Shown here: one piece after another, positions 9,542 to 18,125 of the stretch | Position numbering within the stretch: the first letter of the stretch is position 1 | Layout: each line of letters begins with the position of its first letter | DNA from: Streptomyces actuosus | GTDB lineage: Bacteria > Actinomycetota > Actinomycetes > Streptomycetales > Streptomycetaceae | Assembly (NCBI RefSeq): GCF_016921115.1 | Contig: NZ_JAFFZS010000009.1 | Location: 185,496-249,495, forward strand | Direction: 5' to 3' | Length of the DNA: 64,000 nt | Notes under the pieces: model-generated | What the model was told of the DNA's origin: nothing | The model's input: only the letters and a program-made list of their open reading frames with translations | The model's database searches: none | Translations under genes and position numbers: made by a program

Positions 9542-9578
9542 TTGACAGCAACTAGATTTTGAGAGTTACTCTCATTTC
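9542..9578 (+). promoter_or_regulatory. Promoter with overlapping operator for MFS-tetR, probably leaderless
   Basis: TTGACA at 9542-9547 is a consensus -35 box. A -10-like TTACTC falls at about 9566-9571, which would place transcription initiation essentially at the ATG (9579). The 13-bp perfect palindrome GAGAGTTACTCTC (9561-9573) overlaps the -10. There is no Shine-Dalgarno sequence before the ATG, supporting a leaderless transcript controlled by the TetR protein encoded by the second gene. Confidence 0.6.
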
Positions 9579-11141
9579 ATGGCTACTGTCACCCAGGCGG
9601 ACGAGACGCGGCGCGACGCACGCCGCTGGTGGGCCCTCGGGGCCCTGGTCGCGAGCATGCTCACGCTCGGCTTCGACATGACGATCCTCAACGTGGCGCT
9701 GCCGACCATGGCGAGCGAACTCGGCGCCACCACAGGCCAGCAGCAGTGGCTGGCCGACGCCTACGTCGTCGTCTTCGCGGCCCTGATGCTCCCGGCCGGG
9801 CTGCTCGGCGACCGGTTCGGGCGGCGGCGCATGCTCATCGCCGGGCTCGGGGTCTTCCTCGTCGGCTCACTGGTCGGCGCACTGGCCACGGACGTCAGCT
9901 GGGTCGTCGCGGCCCGCGCTTTCATGGGCATCGGCGGCGCGCTCATCACTCCGCTCGCGCTCTCCGTACTGCCCTCGCTGTTCGGCCCGGACGAGCGCAC
10001 CAAGGCCGTCGGCATCATCTCCGCCGCGTCCGCGCTCGGCATGCCGCTCGGCCCGATCATCGGCGGCTGGCTGCTCGACCACTTCTGGTGGGGCTCGGTC
10101 TTCCTGGTCAACGTCCCGATGGCCGCGCTCGGCATCGCCGCCTGCGTCCTGCTGCTCCCCGAGACCGCCGACCCCTCCTCCCCCGAGGTCGACGCCCTGT
10201 CCACCGCGCTCACCGCGACCGGGCTCGGCGCCCTCATCTACGCGATCATCGAGGCGCCGAGCCGCGGCTGGACCGACCCACTGGTCCTCGCCGTGTTCGG
10301 CGCGGCGACCGTCCTGATCACCGCGCTGGTGGTGCGCGAGCGGAAGGTCGAGCGGCCGATGCTCGACATGACCCTGCTGGCCCACCGCGGCTTTCTGTTC
10401 AACACACTCGCCGCGACCCTGGTGATGTTCGTCCTGTCGGGTCTGCTGTTCGTGCTGCCCCCGTACCTCCAGGCGGTCCTCGGCAACGACGCCCTCGGCA
10501 CCGGTGTGCGCCTGCTGCCGATGATGGGCGGGCTGATGGTCGCCGCGCGGGGCGCACAGCCGGTGGTCGCCCGGTTCGGCCCGCGCGCGGTGGTGAGTGC
10601 CGGCCTGGTGGTGCTGGCCTTCGCCGCGCTGCTCGGCAGCCGCACGACGGTCGACTCCGGCTACGGCTTCACCGCGCTGTGGCTTGCGATCACCGGGTTC
10701 GGCTTCGGATTCTCCGTCGTCCCGGCGATGGACGGCGCCCTCGGCACCCTGCCCGGCGACCGGGCCGGCAGCGGCTCGGGCCTGCTCATGACGCTGCGCC
10801 AGGTCGGCGCCGCGATCGGCATCGCCCTGCTCGGCAGCCTGCTCGCCGGCACCTTCCGCGACCGGCTCGACGTCACCGGCCTGCCCGCGAAGGCCGCCGA
10901 TGCCGCCGGGGACTCCGTGGTTGCGGCGCACATCGTCGCAGGGAAGGCCCACTCCGCCCACCTGGCCGCCTCCGCGAACGGCGCGTACGTCCACGGCATG
11001 GGCGTCGTCCTGCTGGTGTGCGGCATCGCCGCCCTCGTGGCGGCGCTGCTGGCGGGTGCCCTGCTGCCGGGCACCCGGGCCGCCGAGGCCGCGAAGGGCA
11101 CCCCGGACATGGCCGCGCCCGCCGCGGATGCCCGACAATGA
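9579..11141 (+). CDS. MFS exporter, DHA2 (EmrB/QacA) family
   Basis: A 520-residue, 14-segment drug:H+ antiporter. Family motifs include motif D1-like LGFDMTILNVALPTMASEL, motif A GDRFGRRRM after the second helix, and the motif C segment GMPLGPIIGGWLLDH in helix 5. It probably exports lipophilic toxic compounds across the cytoplasmic membrane. It overlaps the downstream TetR gene by four bases (ATGA), so the two are translationally coupled, and the promoter carries a palindrome likely bound by that TetR. The substrate cannot be predicted. Confidence 0.93.
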   Translation: MATVTQADETRRDARRWWALGALVASMLTLGFDMTILNVALPTMASELGATTGQQQWLADAYVVVFAALMLPAGLLGDRFGRRRMLIAGLGVFLVGSLVGALATDVSWVVAARAFMGIGGALITPLALSVLPSLFGPDERTKAVGIISAASALGMPLGPIIGGWLLDHFWWGSVFLVNVPMAALGIAACVLLLPETADPSSPEVDALSTALTATGLGALIYAIIEAPSRGWTDPLVLAVFGAATVLITALVVRERKVERPMLDMTLLAHRGFLFNTLAATLVMFVLSGLLFVLPPYLQAVLGNDALGTGVRLLPMMGGLMVAARGAQPVVARFGPRAVVSAGLVVLAFAALLGSRTTVDSGYGFTALWLAITGFGFGFSVVPAMDGALGTLPGDRAGSGSGLLMTLRQVGAAIGIALLGSLLAGTFRDRLDVTGLPAKAADAAGDSVVAAHIVAGKAHSAHLAASANGAYVHGMGVVLLVCGIAALVAALLAGALLPGTRAAEAAKGTPDMAAPAADARQ

Positions 11142-11779
11142 GCACCATGACGGCCGCACGCTCCCCCCTCTCTCCCACCGACCTTCCCCGCATGGGGCTG
11201 CGTGAGCGCAAGAAGCTGAAGACCCGGGAGGCGATCCGTGCGGCGACGTACGGACTGATCAAGGAGCAGGGCTACGACGCCACGACGATCGAGCAGATCG
11301 CCGACCGGGCCGAGGTGTCGCCGTCGACCGTCTTCCGGTACTTCCCCACCAAGGAGGACATCGTCCTCACGGACGAGTACGACCCCCTGATGCTGGAGGA
11401 ACTGCGCGCGCGGCCCGCCGGGGAGGCCTGGACGGACTCGGTGCGGTACGTGATGCGCAGGGCCATCGACATCATGATGGCGGAGGACCCCGAGGTGGTC
11501 CGGATGCGGGCGCACCTCGCGGTCCAGGTCCCCGCCGTCCGTTCCCGGATGGTGGAGAGCATGTCGGAGACCGGACGCCTGCTGCGCGCGGCTCTCGCCG
11601 AGCGCACCGGCCTGGACCCGGACGGCCTCGAGGTGCGCGTCTCGGCGATGTCCCTCGTCGGCGGTCTGATGGAGGTCAACATGTGCTGGGCGGAGAACGG
11701 CTTCCAGGACGATCTCCGCGATCTGGTCGACCGTGCCCTGGACGTCCTGGAGCACGGCCTCCCCACCGAAAAGCCCTGA
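11138..11779 (+). CDS. TetR-family repressor of the MFS operon
   Basis: The 213-residue regulator starts within the stop codon of the exporter gene (ATGA overlap); a second ATG at 11147 is possible. The N-terminal HTH is clear at about residues 20-70 (TREAIRAATYGLIKEQGY, TTIEQIADRAEVSPSTVFRYF). The C-terminal ligand-binding part resembles the MftR/TetR_C_17-like helical domain. By context it senses an exporter substrate and represses its own operon through the palindrome at 9561-9573; this is inference from position. Confidence 0.9.
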   Translation: MSTMTAARSPLSPTDLPRMGLRERKKLKTREAIRAATYGLIKEQGYDATTIEQIADRAEVSPSTVFRYFPTKEDIVLTDEYDPLMLEELRARPAGEAWTDSVRYVMRRAIDIMMAEDPEVVRMRAHLAVQVPAVRSRMVESMSETGRLLRAALAERTGLDPDGLEVRVSAMSLVGGLMEVNMCWAENGFQDDLRDLVDRALDVLEHGLPTEKP

Positions 11780-11812
11780 GCCCGGCGGCCCCTGCCGTGA
11801 CATCCTGACCGG

Positions 11813-12529
11813 GTGAACGGTCCCGAGATCCACGTCGAGTTCGCCCCCGACCTCGCCCTGTTCGTGCAGCGCGGTCCGCACCGGACGCTCGTCACCGACG
11901 GAGTGTCGACCCTGGGCCACGTCGTCGAGTCAGCCGGCGTGCCGCTGACCGAGGTCGGCACGCTGCGGGTCAACGGCCGTGAGGTCCCCACCTCGTACGT
12001 CCCCGCCGTCGGCGACCGTGTGGAGGTACGCACCGTCCGGCGCCCCCAGCACGTCCCCGGCGCGCCCCTCCGCTTCCTCCTCGACGTCCACCTCGGCACC
12101 CTCGCCCGCCGCCTGCGCCTGCTCGGAGTGGACACGGCGTACGAGTCGACGGACATCGGCGACCCGGCCCTGGCCGCCCGCTCGGCCGCCGAGCAGCGGG
12201 TGATGCTCAGCCGGGACCGGGGCCTGCTGCGCCGCCGCGAACTGTGGGCCGGCGCCTACGTCTACAGCACCCGCCCCGAGGACCAGCTGCGCGACGTCCT
12301 CGACCGGTTCCGCCCCGAACTGCGGCCCTGGACGCGGTGCACCGCCTGCAACGGGCTGCTGAAGGAGGCCACCAAGGAGGAGGTGGCGGACCAGCTGAGG
12401 GGCGGGACGCAGCGGTCGTACGACGTCTTCGCGCAGTGCCGGGGGTGCGGGCGCGCCTACTGGAAGGGCGCGCACCACGAGCAATTGGTGGCCATCGTGG
12501 AGCGCGCCCTGGCGGAGTTCGCCGACTGA
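11813..12529 (+). CDS. Mut7-C RNase-fold protein with ubiquitin-like N-terminus and zinc ribbon
   Basis: The GTG-start 238-residue protein has an N-terminal ubiquitin/ThiS-like segment (to about residue 80), then a Mut7-C (PIN-like) domain beginning RFLLDVHLGTLARRLRLLGVD with conserved acidic residues including the LSRDRGLL motif. A C-terminal zinc ribbon with CTAC and CRGC pairs and an YWKGAHH signature completes it. This is a common actinobacterial architecture predicted to bind or cleave RNA, but its biological role is unknown. It lies 33 bp after tetR and could be co-transcribed. Confidence 0.85.
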   Translation: MNGPEIHVEFAPDLALFVQRGPHRTLVTDGVSTLGHVVESAGVPLTEVGTLRVNGREVPTSYVPAVGDRVEVRTVRRPQHVPGAPLRFLLDVHLGTLARRLRLLGVDTAYESTDIGDPALAARSAAEQRVMLSRDRGLLRRRELWAGAYVYSTRPEDQLRDVLDRFRPELRPWTRCTACNGLLKEATKEEVADQLRGGTQRSYDVFAQCRGCGRAYWKGAHHEQLVAIVERALAEFAD

Positions 12530-12575
12530 GCGCTCCGCTGGGAGTGCCGCGGGACGACGCCTGTCGGCCGCGGCG

Positions 12576-12610
12576 CCGTCGTGGGCAGGTCGCGCGGTTC
12601 CCCGCGCCCC
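12576..12610. repeat. Dispersed intergenic repeat, copy 1
   Basis: This copy reads CCGTCGTGGGCAGGTCGCGC followed by GGTTCCCCGCGCCCC. The same core recurs at 12702-12731 and 49908-49940, always between genes, matching a repeat family I recall as common in Streptomyces intergenic regions. Confidence 0.6.
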
Positions 12611-12701
12611 TTCGGGCGCCCCACGACCACCGTGGTCCTCGCTCGCCCTGCGCATTCGATCCGGGGGAGGTGCCGCGATACGGCGGGTGTCGCCCGCAGG
12701 A

Positions 12702-12731
12702 CCGTCGTGGCTGGTCGCGCGGTTCCCCGCG
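12702..12731. repeat. Dispersed intergenic repeat, copy 2
   Basis: Reads CCGTCGTGGCTGGTCGCGC then GGTTCCCCGCG. It sits in the same direction and only 126 bp from copy 1, just before the 3' end of the copper oxidase gene. Confidence 0.6.
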
Positions 12732-12779
12732 GCGCCGCTCCTGGGCGCGGGGAACCCCAGCGGACCTCGCGGAAGCGGC

Positions 12780-15257
12780 TCAGCGCTTCGTCTTCACATC
12801 ACCCTTTCCGCAGGCGATCCCGTCCTTGTCTCGGTCCAGGCCGAGCGGGTCGTCCTTGCCGTTGACCCTCAGCCGGCCGTAGTCGTGCTGCTCCAGCCAG
12901 GCGCAGCGGGCGGCCGTGGTCCGCTTCACCTCCGGCGGGAAGGCGGTCGGCACGCACACCCCGGCGTTGCCGTAGTGGCGGTCGCAACCGGACAGGGTCG
13001 GGCTCAGTTTCTGCGAGGTGCGCTTCTTGCCGGGCTGGTGGACCGTGCCCGTCAGCCCGTCGGCGAAGGTGTGGACGTGCGGGGCGGCGGTGTCGCGGGA
13101 CGTGGTCGTGGAAGCCCCCATGTCCCTGGGCGCCGTGTTCATCATGTTCATCGACATGGTGTCCCCGGACAGTGCGTCGGGGCCGGTGAGGTGGATCCAC
13201 TTGGCCACCGACGGCACGCCGTTGGCGTCGACCGCGAAGAGCATGTAGTAGCCGGGGGGCGCCAGGTCGGGGTTGCTCGTCACGTTCAGGTCCACGTTGT
13301 CGCCGTCGACGGACAGCGGAAGGTCCACGAACCGCTGGTTGGGGTCGGACGAGTGCGTGACCGCCGCCGGACGGATCAGCTCCGCCTTGACGACGGGATG
13401 GTCGACCGTGATCCGCTGGGTGTCGCCGTACTTCCACTCGGTGTCGATGACCGAGGTGATCGTGGGGCGCTCGCCCTTGAGCAGGTACGGCGGCGTGTAG
13501 ATCGACACGTTGTGGTTCCAGCTGCCGTTGCCCGGATTGTCACCGGTGGCCATCACCCGGCCGTCGGGCAGCAGGAACGCGGAGGAGTGGTAGCCGCGCG
13601 CCTCGGGGTCGGCGGCCACCGGGTCGAACGTCGACGTCTGCGGGTCGAACATCGACGCCTCGTAGACCGGGTTGGCGCGGTTGTGCAGCCCGCCGCCGGT
13701 CTCCAGCACCTTGCCGTCGGGCAGCAGGACGGCGGAGACGTACATCTTGCCCTGCTCCCCCGTCTCGGGCACCGGGCCGTTGCCCAGGTCCACGGTGCCC
13801 TGCGGGAGCTTCGGGCCCGCCACGTACGACGGGTCGGCGGCCTTGAGGTCGATGATGTCGGTGAGCCGGTTGCCGTCGGGGTTGCTGTCGATGTTGCCGC
13901 CGCCGACGGTGAGGACCCGCTGGTCCTGGGCCGGGGGCAGCAGCACGCTCGCGGACTGGTCGCGCTGGTCCTTGTTCTGCAGGCCCGGCACCTCGGTGAT
14001 GGTGTTGGCGTCGATGTCGTAGACAGCCGCGCCGGTGCCCGGCGTGCCGTTGCCGAAGACATGGCTGCCGGTGTAGAAGAGGCGGCCGTCCTGCATCAGG
14101 ACCATCGACGGGTACAGCCCCCAGAACGACCAGGACTGGTTGACCTGCGAGAGCGGCAGCCACTGGTTCTGGGCGTACGAGAAGCGCTCGTTGGTCACCG
14201 AACCGGTGGAGTCCTCGCGCAGCCCGCCGAAGGTCATCACGTCACCGTTGCCGAGTTCGGTGGCGGACGGGTACCAGTGGCCGTCGTTGAGGTCGTTGGT
14301 CCTGACGTACGACTCGGTGTCGGGGTCGAAGAGGTACGAGTCCTTGAAGCCCTCGTAGCCGTGCGAGCCGTCCGCCGCCGGATACGCCTTGTTCCCGCTG
14401 AGCACGAGCACCCGGCCGTCCGGCAGTTGGACGTGGCCGCCGCAGAACATGTCCACCGGTGTCGGGATCACCTTGTAGGTGCCCTTCTCCGGGTCGTACA
14501 CGGCGGAGGTGAACGTGCCGGCCTTGAAGAGGTCCTCGTCGTTGCCGGAGCCGGCGATCAGCAGGACCTTGCCGTTCTTCAGGACGACGGAGTGCATGGA
14601 GCGCACCGGGTTCTGGGTCGGCAGGACCTCCCAGCGGCCGTCGGCGCACTCGGCGGCGGTGCCGGTGCAGGTCGCGGGCGGGACCGGGACGGCGACCTGC
14701 TCCATCGTGTAGTCGTCGGTGGTCGCCGAGCCGGTGCCGTACACCGACACCCCCCAGGTGATCCGGTCGGTGCCGGGTGGCACCTCGGGGGTGCGGACCG
14801 TGGCCTGCGCCCAGTCGGCGCTCATGTCCAGGGTCTTCAGATCGGTCCAGTACTGCCAGCCGGCCGTGGTGTCGTGCCGGAAGAGGGTGACGTTCGCGTC
14901 GGGTGTCGTCGTCCTGTACCAGAGCCCGAGGTCGTACTGCCGGCCCTCCGACACCGCGGGCGCGCAGTCGGCGGACTCGGTGATCAGCGCCTTGCGGTCG
15001 CCGTCGACGCGGCGGGTCAGCTCGACCTTCATGGCCTTGCCGCCGGAGTGGGCGTCGGTCGTCGTGGTGAAGGTGAAGTCGTTGTCGCCCCAGCCGGACT
15101 TCTCCCAGCAGTAGGGCATGTCGCCGTTGCCGGCTGTCTCGAAGCCGGGGTTCTCGATGAGGTTGGCGGCCGAGGCGGGCTGCGGGGAACCGAGCAGCAG
15201 CCCCCCGGCCAAGCCGGTCACGGCCAGCAGCGCGATTCTTCTACGACGTCTGTTCAC
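12780..15257 (-). CDS. Secreted radical-copper oxidase (galactose/glyoxal oxidase type) with binding and Excalibur domains
   Basis: This 825-residue protein has a signal peptide (1-30, ending QPASA), a carbohydrate-binding-like jelly roll starting NLIENPGFE (about 32-190), a kelch propeller (about 205-600), an E-set domain (about 600-690) and a C-terminal Excalibur-like calcium motif, LDRDKDGIACG. By comparison with galactose oxidase all copper and cofactor residues are present: Cys272 in DMFCGG, crosslinking to Tyr329 in HWYPS, axial Tyr556 and His557 in RGYHSS, and His635 in VTHSS. It should therefore oxidise a primary alcohol or aldehyde with O2, making H2O2, outside the cell. It is the last gene of a four-gene overlapping operon and overlaps its upstream neighbour by 17 bp. 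The substrate is probably the glycan made by the operon (inference). Confidence 0.9.
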   Translation of the reverse strand: MNRRRRRIALLAVTGLAGGLLLGSPQPASAANLIENPGFETAGNGDMPYCWEKSGWGDNDFTFTTTTDAHSGGKAMKVELTRRVDGDRKALITESADCAPAVSEGRQYDLGLWYRTTTPDANVTLFRHDTTAGWQYWTDLKTLDMSADWAQATVRTPEVPPGTDRITWGVSVYGTGSATTDDYTMEQVAVPVPPATCTGTAAECADGRWEVLPTQNPVRSMHSVVLKNGKVLLIAGSGNDEDLFKAGTFTSAVYDPEKGTYKVIPTPVDMFCGGHVQLPDGRVLVLSGNKAYPAADGSHGYEGFKDSYLFDPDTESYVRTNDLNDGHWYPSATELGNGDVMTFGGLREDSTGSVTNERFSYAQNQWLPLSQVNQSWSFWGLYPSMVLMQDGRLFYTGSHVFGNGTPGTGAAVYDIDANTITEVPGLQNKDQRDQSASVLLPPAQDQRVLTVGGGNIDSNPDGNRLTDIIDLKAADPSYVAGPKLPQGTVDLGNGPVPETGEQGKMYVSAVLLPDGKVLETGGGLHNRANPVYEASMFDPQTSTFDPVAADPEARGYHSSAFLLPDGRVMATGDNPGNGSWNHNVSIYTPPYLLKGERPTITSVIDTEWKYGDTQRITVDHPVVKAELIRPAAVTHSSDPNQRFVDLPLSVDGDNVDLNVTSNPDLAPPGYYMLFAVDANGVPSVAKWIHLTGPDALSGDTMSMNMMNTAPRDMGASTTTSRDTAAPHVHTFADGLTGTVHQPGKKRTSQKLSPTLSGCDRHYGNAGVCVPTAFPPEVKRTTAARCAWLEQHDYGRLRVNGKDDPLGLDRDKDGIACGKGDVKTKR

Positions 15258-16476
15258 ACGGCTCTCCTTGCGGTAGGCGCGCTCTGTTGCGTCGGCGGGG
15301 CAGGTACACCAGCGCCTCGGTCCCGGCGAAGCGCAGGACGAACGTCATCACCAGCGCGAGTGCGGTGGCGGGCACGGCACCCATGCCGAAGCGGTGCACC
15401 AGCAGGGCGATCAGCGGAATGCGCAGCACCAGGTCGGCGTTGGCGAGCAGAGCGAACCGGCCCAGCCGGTCCCACCAGCGGCGGTGGGCGCGCCGGTCGC
15501 GGAACAGCAGTTGCTCGATGAGCAGGAAGTTCCAGGCGACGCCGAGCTGGTTGGCGAGGATCTCCGCCGGCACGTAGTGCAGACCGAGCAGGGTCAGTGC
15601 CCACAGCCCGGCGAGGTTGGGCACGAAGCCGCTCGCGCCGATCAGGCCGAAGCCGACCAGGCGGGCGAGCGGGGAGGAGGTGCGCAGGCCGGCGAGATGG
15701 CGCAGGAAACGCAGCCCTTCGCGCGCGGTCGACTTGGACTCCCCCGCGTACCGCTCCTGGAAGACGAACGGCACCTCGGCGACCGCGCGGGGCCGGCTGC
15801 GGACGGCGAGTTCGAGCAGGATCTTGTAGCCGAGCGGCTTGAGGGCCTCGGCCGTCAGGTCGCCGCGGCGCACCGCGAAGAAGCCGCTCATCGGGTCGCT
15901 GATGCCCCGCAGCCGGCGCGGGAAGAGCGCCTTCGTCAGCCAGGTGGCACCGCGCGAGACCGCGATCCGGTAGCTGTCGGCGAGCCCGGCGCGGCTGCCG
16001 CCGTCGATGTAGCGGGAGGCGACCACGAGCCCGGCGTTCGCGCGCTGCCCGGTGGCCACCAACTCCGGTACCAGGGACGGTGGGTGCTGGCAGTCGCCGT
16101 CCATGACGACGATCCACTCCGACCCGGCGGTCTTCATGCCCTCGACCACCGCGCCGCCGAGGCCGCCGACCGGCTCCTCCCGGTGCAGCACGGTGACGGG
16201 GAACGGGCAGTCCTGCGCCGCCTCGGCGATCACCTGCGGGGTGTCGTCGGTGGAGTCGTCGACGAAGACCACCTCGCAGGGCAGCCGGGCCGGCACCGAC
16301 TCGGTGATCAGCTTCAGCAGCCGCCGCACGTTGGCGGACTCGTTGAACGTCGGGACGACGATGGTGACGGCGCCGGGCTCGGCGATCCCGGTGACGTCCA
16401 GCTCCGGGACGTCTGCCGCGAACCCGGAGCGCTCGTCGTACTCATGGCGGTACTCGTGGGTGTGCTCGTGGGTCAT
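15241..16476 (-). CDS. Polyprenyl-phosphate sugar synthase (GT2) fused to GtrA membrane domain
   Basis: 411 residues starting at ATG 16474-16476. After a His/Glu-rich N-terminus, the GT2 catalytic domain shows TIVVPTFNES, EVVFVDDSTDD, the metal-binding VMDGDCQHPP and SRYIDGGS, all as in dolichol-phosphate mannose synthase. From about residue 280 a GtrA domain with four membrane helices begins (LVGFGLIGASGFVPNLAGL). It should load a sugar from a nucleotide donor onto polyprenyl phosphate at the inner membrane face. The start overlaps the upstream GT39-like gene by four bases, and the end overlaps the copper oxidase gene, so expression is tightly coupled. Confidence 0.9.
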   Translation of the reverse strand: MTHEHTHEYRHEYDERSGFAADVPELDVTGIAEPGAVTIVVPTFNESANVRRLLKLITESVPARLPCEVVFVDDSTDDTPQVIAEAAQDCPFPVTVLHREEPVGGLGGAVVEGMKTAGSEWIVVMDGDCQHPPSLVPELVATGQRANAGLVVASRYIDGGSRAGLADSYRIAVSRGATWLTKALFPRRLRGISDPMSGFFAVRRGDLTAEALKPLGYKILLELAVRSRPRAVAEVPFVFQERYAGESKSTAREGLRFLRHLAGLRTSSPLARLVGFGLIGASGFVPNLAGLWALTLLGLHYVPAEILANQLGVAWNFLLIEQLLFRDRRAHRRWWDRLGRFALLANADLVLRIPLIALLVHRFGMGAVPATALALVMTFVLRFAGTEALVYLPRRRNRARLPQGEPCEQTS

Positions 16477-18125
16477 CGCACGCCTCCGGCGGTCGCCGGC
16501 CGCACCCGGCGGATCTCGATGCGGTCCTCGCCGGCGCCGAAGGTGGCGACCGGCGCCGAATGCTCCATCGCCGCGCGGACGGTGGGCAGGTCCCGGGCGT
16601 CGCGCCGCACGGTCGGCGAGGCGACCACGTAGTCCAGGTCCTTCCACCCGTGCGGCAGCGTCCTGGTCACCGCGGGGTCGAGGTCGGCCTTGTAGAACCA
16701 GATGACGCCGAGCCCGGGCCGGTACCCGGCGTGCACCAGGTCCAGCCACAGGGCGTCGTCGACCAGCACGCGGGTGTCCTCGGGGTCCTCGACCTCGGTC
16801 GCCAGCCAGGTGGAGGCGGCGCGGTAGGGGGCGCCGGCGTCGGCGGTGACGGCGGTGCGGTCGCCGTCGTACCAGCGCGGGACGACGTAGGCGCCGGCGG
16901 CCAGCGTCAGGACCGCGGCGAGGGCGTACCGTCCGCCGGTGCGCTGCCGCTTCTCGTCCGGACCGCGTCGTCTGCGCAGCACGGCGTGCGCCACGCTCGC
17001 CGTGCCGCCGGCCAGGACCAGGGCGAGGAACGGCAGCGCCTGGATGACGTACATGGCGGGCAGGTAGCCGTTGGGGCGCAGGGCGAGCGCGGCGAGGATC
17101 GCGACCGCGAGGGCGGGCCCGGCGAGCGCCCGGGCCGTGACCGACCAGCGCCAGGTGACCAGCAGCAGCAACGCCCCGGCGAGGCCGCCCAGGGGCAGCA
17201 CGCGGTCGTAGTACAGCCAGGACCGGAGCACGCCGTTCGAACCGGAGCCGGCGTCGAGGACGAACCCGGATCCGGGCCGGGTCATCTGGTAGGTGATGCC
17301 GTCCCACAGTGACACGTGCCCGCCGCCGGGCAGCAGTTCGCCCTTGAGCAGGGCGAACAGGGGGTAGGAGAACCCGATCAGCGCGCACGCCGTGACGGCG
17401 CCGGTCAGGGCGAACTTGCGGGTGTCGCGGTGGCTGTGCCGCCACATGGTGACGAACAGGGCGGGCAGGACGAGGAGCATCGTCTCCTTGGTGAGCACGG
17501 CCGTCGCCGCGGCGAGACCGGCACCGAAGTGATGCCACAGATGGCGGGAGGGCGAGGCCGCCAGACCGAACGCCAGAAGGACCCACATCACCGCGAGGTT
17601 GTCGAGGAAGATCTCCCGCTGCAGGACGACCGACAGCGGGGACAGCCCGAACAGCACCATGGCGAGGCCGGCCGCCCAGCGGGGCAGGGCCAGGCGCCGG
17701 GACAGGACGTAGACGAGGACCGCGCTGACGGCGGCCACCGGCAGCATCACCGCGCGCATGGTGCCGACGGTCATCGAGCCGGGGTCGAGGACCGAGGGGA
17801 TCCAGGTCAGCAGGGCGATCTGGATCCAGCCGAGCGGTGGGTGGTCGTACCAGTAGGTGTAGTGGGCCAGGCCCTTGCCCTGCTGGACGGCCCAGGCCTG
17901 CGCGAGGTAGGTGCCCTCGTCGTCGCTGAGCGTGGGGAAGTCGGCGATGTTCCAGCCCTGCACGACGAGGATCGCCACGAGCAGCGCACCGCACAGCAGC
18001 AGGTCGGGGCGCGAGGAGCGCAGCCGCTGCGGTGGGGCCGGCGCGCCGGCCGGCTGCCGGTCGGGGACGGCTGGGCTCTGCGCGGGGACCGTCGCCGCGG
18101 TCACCGCGGGAAGGGTGGAGGTCAC
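16473..18125 (-). CDS. GT39/PMT-like membrane glycosyltransferase
   Basis: A 550-residue GTG-start protein with about ten to twelve membrane segments. The first extracytoplasmic loop contains the acidic catalytic motif SDDEGTYLAQAW and the YWYDHPPLGW sequence typical of the PMT_2/ArnT superfamily. A soluble C-terminal domain of about 120 residues follows the last helix. These enzymes transfer a sugar from polyprenyl-phosphate donors to an acceptor outside the membrane, so the GtrA-fused synthase encoded next to it is the natural donor supplier. Four-base overlaps with both neighbours indicate one operon. The acceptor (glycan, lipid or protein) is unknown. Confidence 0.87.
   Translation of the reverse strand: MTSTLPAVTAATVPAQSPAVPDRQPAGAPAPPQRLRSSRPDLLLCGALLVAILVVQGWNIADFPTLSDDEGTYLAQAWAVQQGKGLAHYTYWYDHPPLGWIQIALLTWIPSVLDPGSMTVGTMRAVMLPVAAVSAVLVYVLSRRLALPRWAAGLAMVLFGLSPLSVVLQREIFLDNLAVMWVLLAFGLAASPSRHLWHHFGAGLAAATAVLTKETMLLVLPALFVTMWRHSHRDTRKFALTGAVTACALIGFSYPLFALLKGELLPGGGHVSLWDGITYQMTRPGSGFVLDAGSGSNGVLRSWLYYDRVLPLGGLAGALLLLVTWRWSVTARALAGPALAVAILAALALRPNGYLPAMYVIQALPFLALVLAGGTASVAHAVLRRRRGPDEKRQRTGGRYALAAVLTLAAGAYVVPRWYDGDRTAVTADAGAPYRAASTWLATEVEDPEDTRVLVDDALWLDLVHAGYRPGLGVIWFYKADLDPAVTRTLPHGWKDLDYVVASPTVRRDARDLPTVRAAMEHSAPVATFGAGEDRIEIRRVRPATAGGVR

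Noticed and set aside
12687..15521. 944-codon plus-strand open frame opposite the copper oxidase gene
   Set aside because: It is the antisense shadow of the oxidase gene, Val/Gly/Arg-rich and without any family motif; high GC at third positions keeps opposing frames open.
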